Source of the DNA: an uncultured Lachnospiraceae bacterium
GTDB taxonomy: Bacteria; Bacillota_A; Clostridia; Lachnospirales; Lachnospiraceae
Reading direction: 5' to 3'
Length of the DNA: 5,554 bases
NCBI GenBank assembly: GCA_902767195.1
Contig: CACXGS010000276.1
Location: forward strand, 1-5,554
The translations under genes and the position numbers were made by a program. The notes beneath the pieces are model-generated. The model was not told where the DNA came from, did not search any database, and worked only from the letters and a program-made list of their open reading frames with translations. Position 1 is the first letter of the stretch. Every line of letters begins with the position of its first letter. Below, piece after piece: positions 4,598 to 5,554 of this stretch.

Positions 4598-5554
4598 ATG
4601 ATTACACAGGACAGAATGTTTAGCCCGCTGTTGAACCCCCTTTACGAAGGATGTGACATGAATGATCTTCTTGTTGCAACCTATATCATCGGAGCCGACA
4701 AAGAAGAGACTGCCATTATCAAGGCAGCCAGCATCGGTATCGAGCAGACCACCGGTTCCTGGATTGATGTTCCGGAAGAGACTGACGAGATGAGAGCAAA
4801 ATACTGCTCCAAGATCATCGGCATCTATGAAGTACCCAATGCTTTCGAGAACCAGATGGACGTAAATCTTGCATACCCCAACGGCGGAATGCGTCACTAT
4901 GTTCTGCGGATCGGATATCCGGTAGCCAATGTGGAAGATAACATCCCGCTGCTTCTCGGTTCCCTCATGGGTAACATCATGTCCATGCCTTACCTGAAGT
5001 TACTGGACATCGACTTCCCGAAGAAGTTCGCTGACAAGTTCCAGGGACCGAAGTTTGGTATCCAGGGTATCCGTGACATCCTCGGTGTTCAGGACAGACC
5101 GCTTCTTAACAACATGATCAAGCCATGTACCGGATATACACCGGACGTTGGAGCTAAATTATTCCTTGAGGCTGCTGCAGGCGGCGTTGACGTTATCAAG
5201 GACGATGAGCTGATCGGCGGAGACCGTTCCTTCAACAAGCTGGCTGACCGTGTTAAGGCCAATATGGAAGCGGTTGCCAAGGCAAAAGAGATCAAGGGTG
5301 AGAACACACTTTATGCTTGTAATATTACAGACGAAGTTTCCAGACTGAAAGATAATGCCATGACCGTTATCGAGAATGGCGGAAACTGTATCATGCTCGA
5401 CGTACATGGCGTTGGATATTCTGCAGTAAGAATGCTTGCTGAGGATCCGGAAGTTACCGTTCCGATCCTGGGACATTCCTGCTTCAATGGTGCCTTCACC
5501 GCTTCTCCGGTACAGGGTATCTCCACTAAGGTTGTTTCCAAACTTTCCCGCCTG
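4598..5554 (+). CDS. RuBisCO-like protein (form IV RuBisCO large-subunit homologue), 3' partial
   Basis: The first 319 codons of a RuBisCO large-chain homologue; it leaves the window open, with about 100 residues expected to follow. Residues 20-140 form the N-terminal domain, with E49-QTTGS-W55 matching the RuBisCO ESSTGTW segment (E60, W66 in spinach numbering) and N126 in LMGN matching N123. The barrel begins near 150. MIKPCTGYTPD places K175 at the catalytic lysine, and VIKDDE gives K201, D203 and E204, the carbamate and Mg2+ ligands. H293 in GHSCFNG aligns with H294. Differences argue against true carboxylase activity: K177 is Cys, R295 aligns with Ser and H298 with Asn. Known RLP reactions include enolisation or isomerisation in methylthioribose salvage and decarboxylation or transcarboxylation/hydrolysis of 3-oxo-isoapionate 4-phosphate. 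No methionine-salvage genes are nearby. The kinase and flavin dehydrogenase upstream suggest a keto-phosphate substrate. Loop 6 (K334) lies beyond the edge. Confidence 0.92.
   Translation, partial: MITQDRMFSPLLNPLYEGCDMNDLLVATYIIGADKEETAIIKAASIGIEQTTGSWIDVPEETDEMRAKYCSKIIGIYEVPNAFENQMDVNLAYPNGGMRHYVLRIGYPVANVEDNIPLLLGSLMGNIMSMPYLKLLDIDFPKKFADKFQGPKFGIQGIRDILGVQDRPLLNNMIKPCTGYTPDVGAKLFLEAAAGGVDVIKDDELIGGDRSFNKLADRVKANMEAVAKAKEIKGENTLYACNITDEVSRLKDNAMTVIENGGNCIMLDVHGVGYSAVRMLAEDPEVTVPILGHSCFNGAFTASPVQGISTKVVSKLSRL

Noticed and set aside
4517..5541. Several minus-strand open frames opposite the RuBisCO-like gene
   Set aside because: They are shadows: the + strand frame from 4598 encodes continuous RuBisCO-family sequence across the whole stretch.
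4598..5554. True carboxylating RuBisCO or the YkrW-type methionine-salvage enolase
   Set aside because: Substitutions at the K177, R295 and H298 positions argue against RuBisCO proper, and no methionine-salvage genes are in view. Form IV status is favoured, without a specific reaction.

Overview
This window looks like part of a carbohydrate or polyol catabolism locus from an anaerobic, low-to-mid GC Firmicute, probably a gut Clostridia/Lachnospiraceae-type organism. That placement rests on the strong AGGAGG-type ribosome binding sites, the codon use, and the Firmicutes-style trio of a GlpA-like protein with a BFD domain, a GlpB-like flavoprotein and a DUF1667 protein. It is an inference, since no rRNA or other phylogenetic marker is present. 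All five genes lie on the + strand. Both edges cut through genes: the first lacks its N-terminus and the last lacks its C-terminus.

Layout. Positions 1-1181 hold the C-terminal three quarters or so of an FGGY-family sugar/polyol kinase, closer to ribulokinase-like members than to glycerol kinase. Positions 1182-1385 are an AT-rich intergenic region with two copies of a TGAAATT-type dyad exactly 22 bp apart, a weak candidate promoter and a perfect 10-bp-stem hairpin. Positions 1386-2882 encode a GlpA/GlpD-type FAD oxidoreductase with a C-terminal BFD-like [2Fe-2S] domain. Positions 2863-4128 encode a GlpB-like FAD/NAD(P) disulfide-oxidoreductase-fold protein whose start overlaps the previous gene by 20 bp. 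Positions 4141-4509 encode a small cysteine-containing DUF1667 protein 12 bp further on. After an 88-bp gap that carries a third copy of the dyad motif, 4598 to the window end encodes the first 319 residues of a RuBisCO-like protein (RLP). This gene runs off the edge with no stop codon, so a search for complete ORFs would miss it.

How the genes may work together (inference). The kinase would phosphorylate a sugar, polyol or sugar acid. The three-gene GlpA-like/GlpB-like/DUF1667 set would form a flavin and iron-sulfur dehydrogenase that oxidises a secondary alcohol of the phosphorylated product to a ketone. The RLP, which keeps the carbamylated-lysine metal site of RuBisCO, would then enolise that keto-phosphate to isomerise, decarboxylate or cleave it. 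Kinase plus GlpD/GlpA-type dehydrogenase is the logic of erythritol catabolism (EryA/EryB). RLPs are known to act on 3-oxo-isoapionate 4-phosphate in D-apiose catabolism. The combination seen here could be a distinct pathway and is the most interesting aspect of the window.
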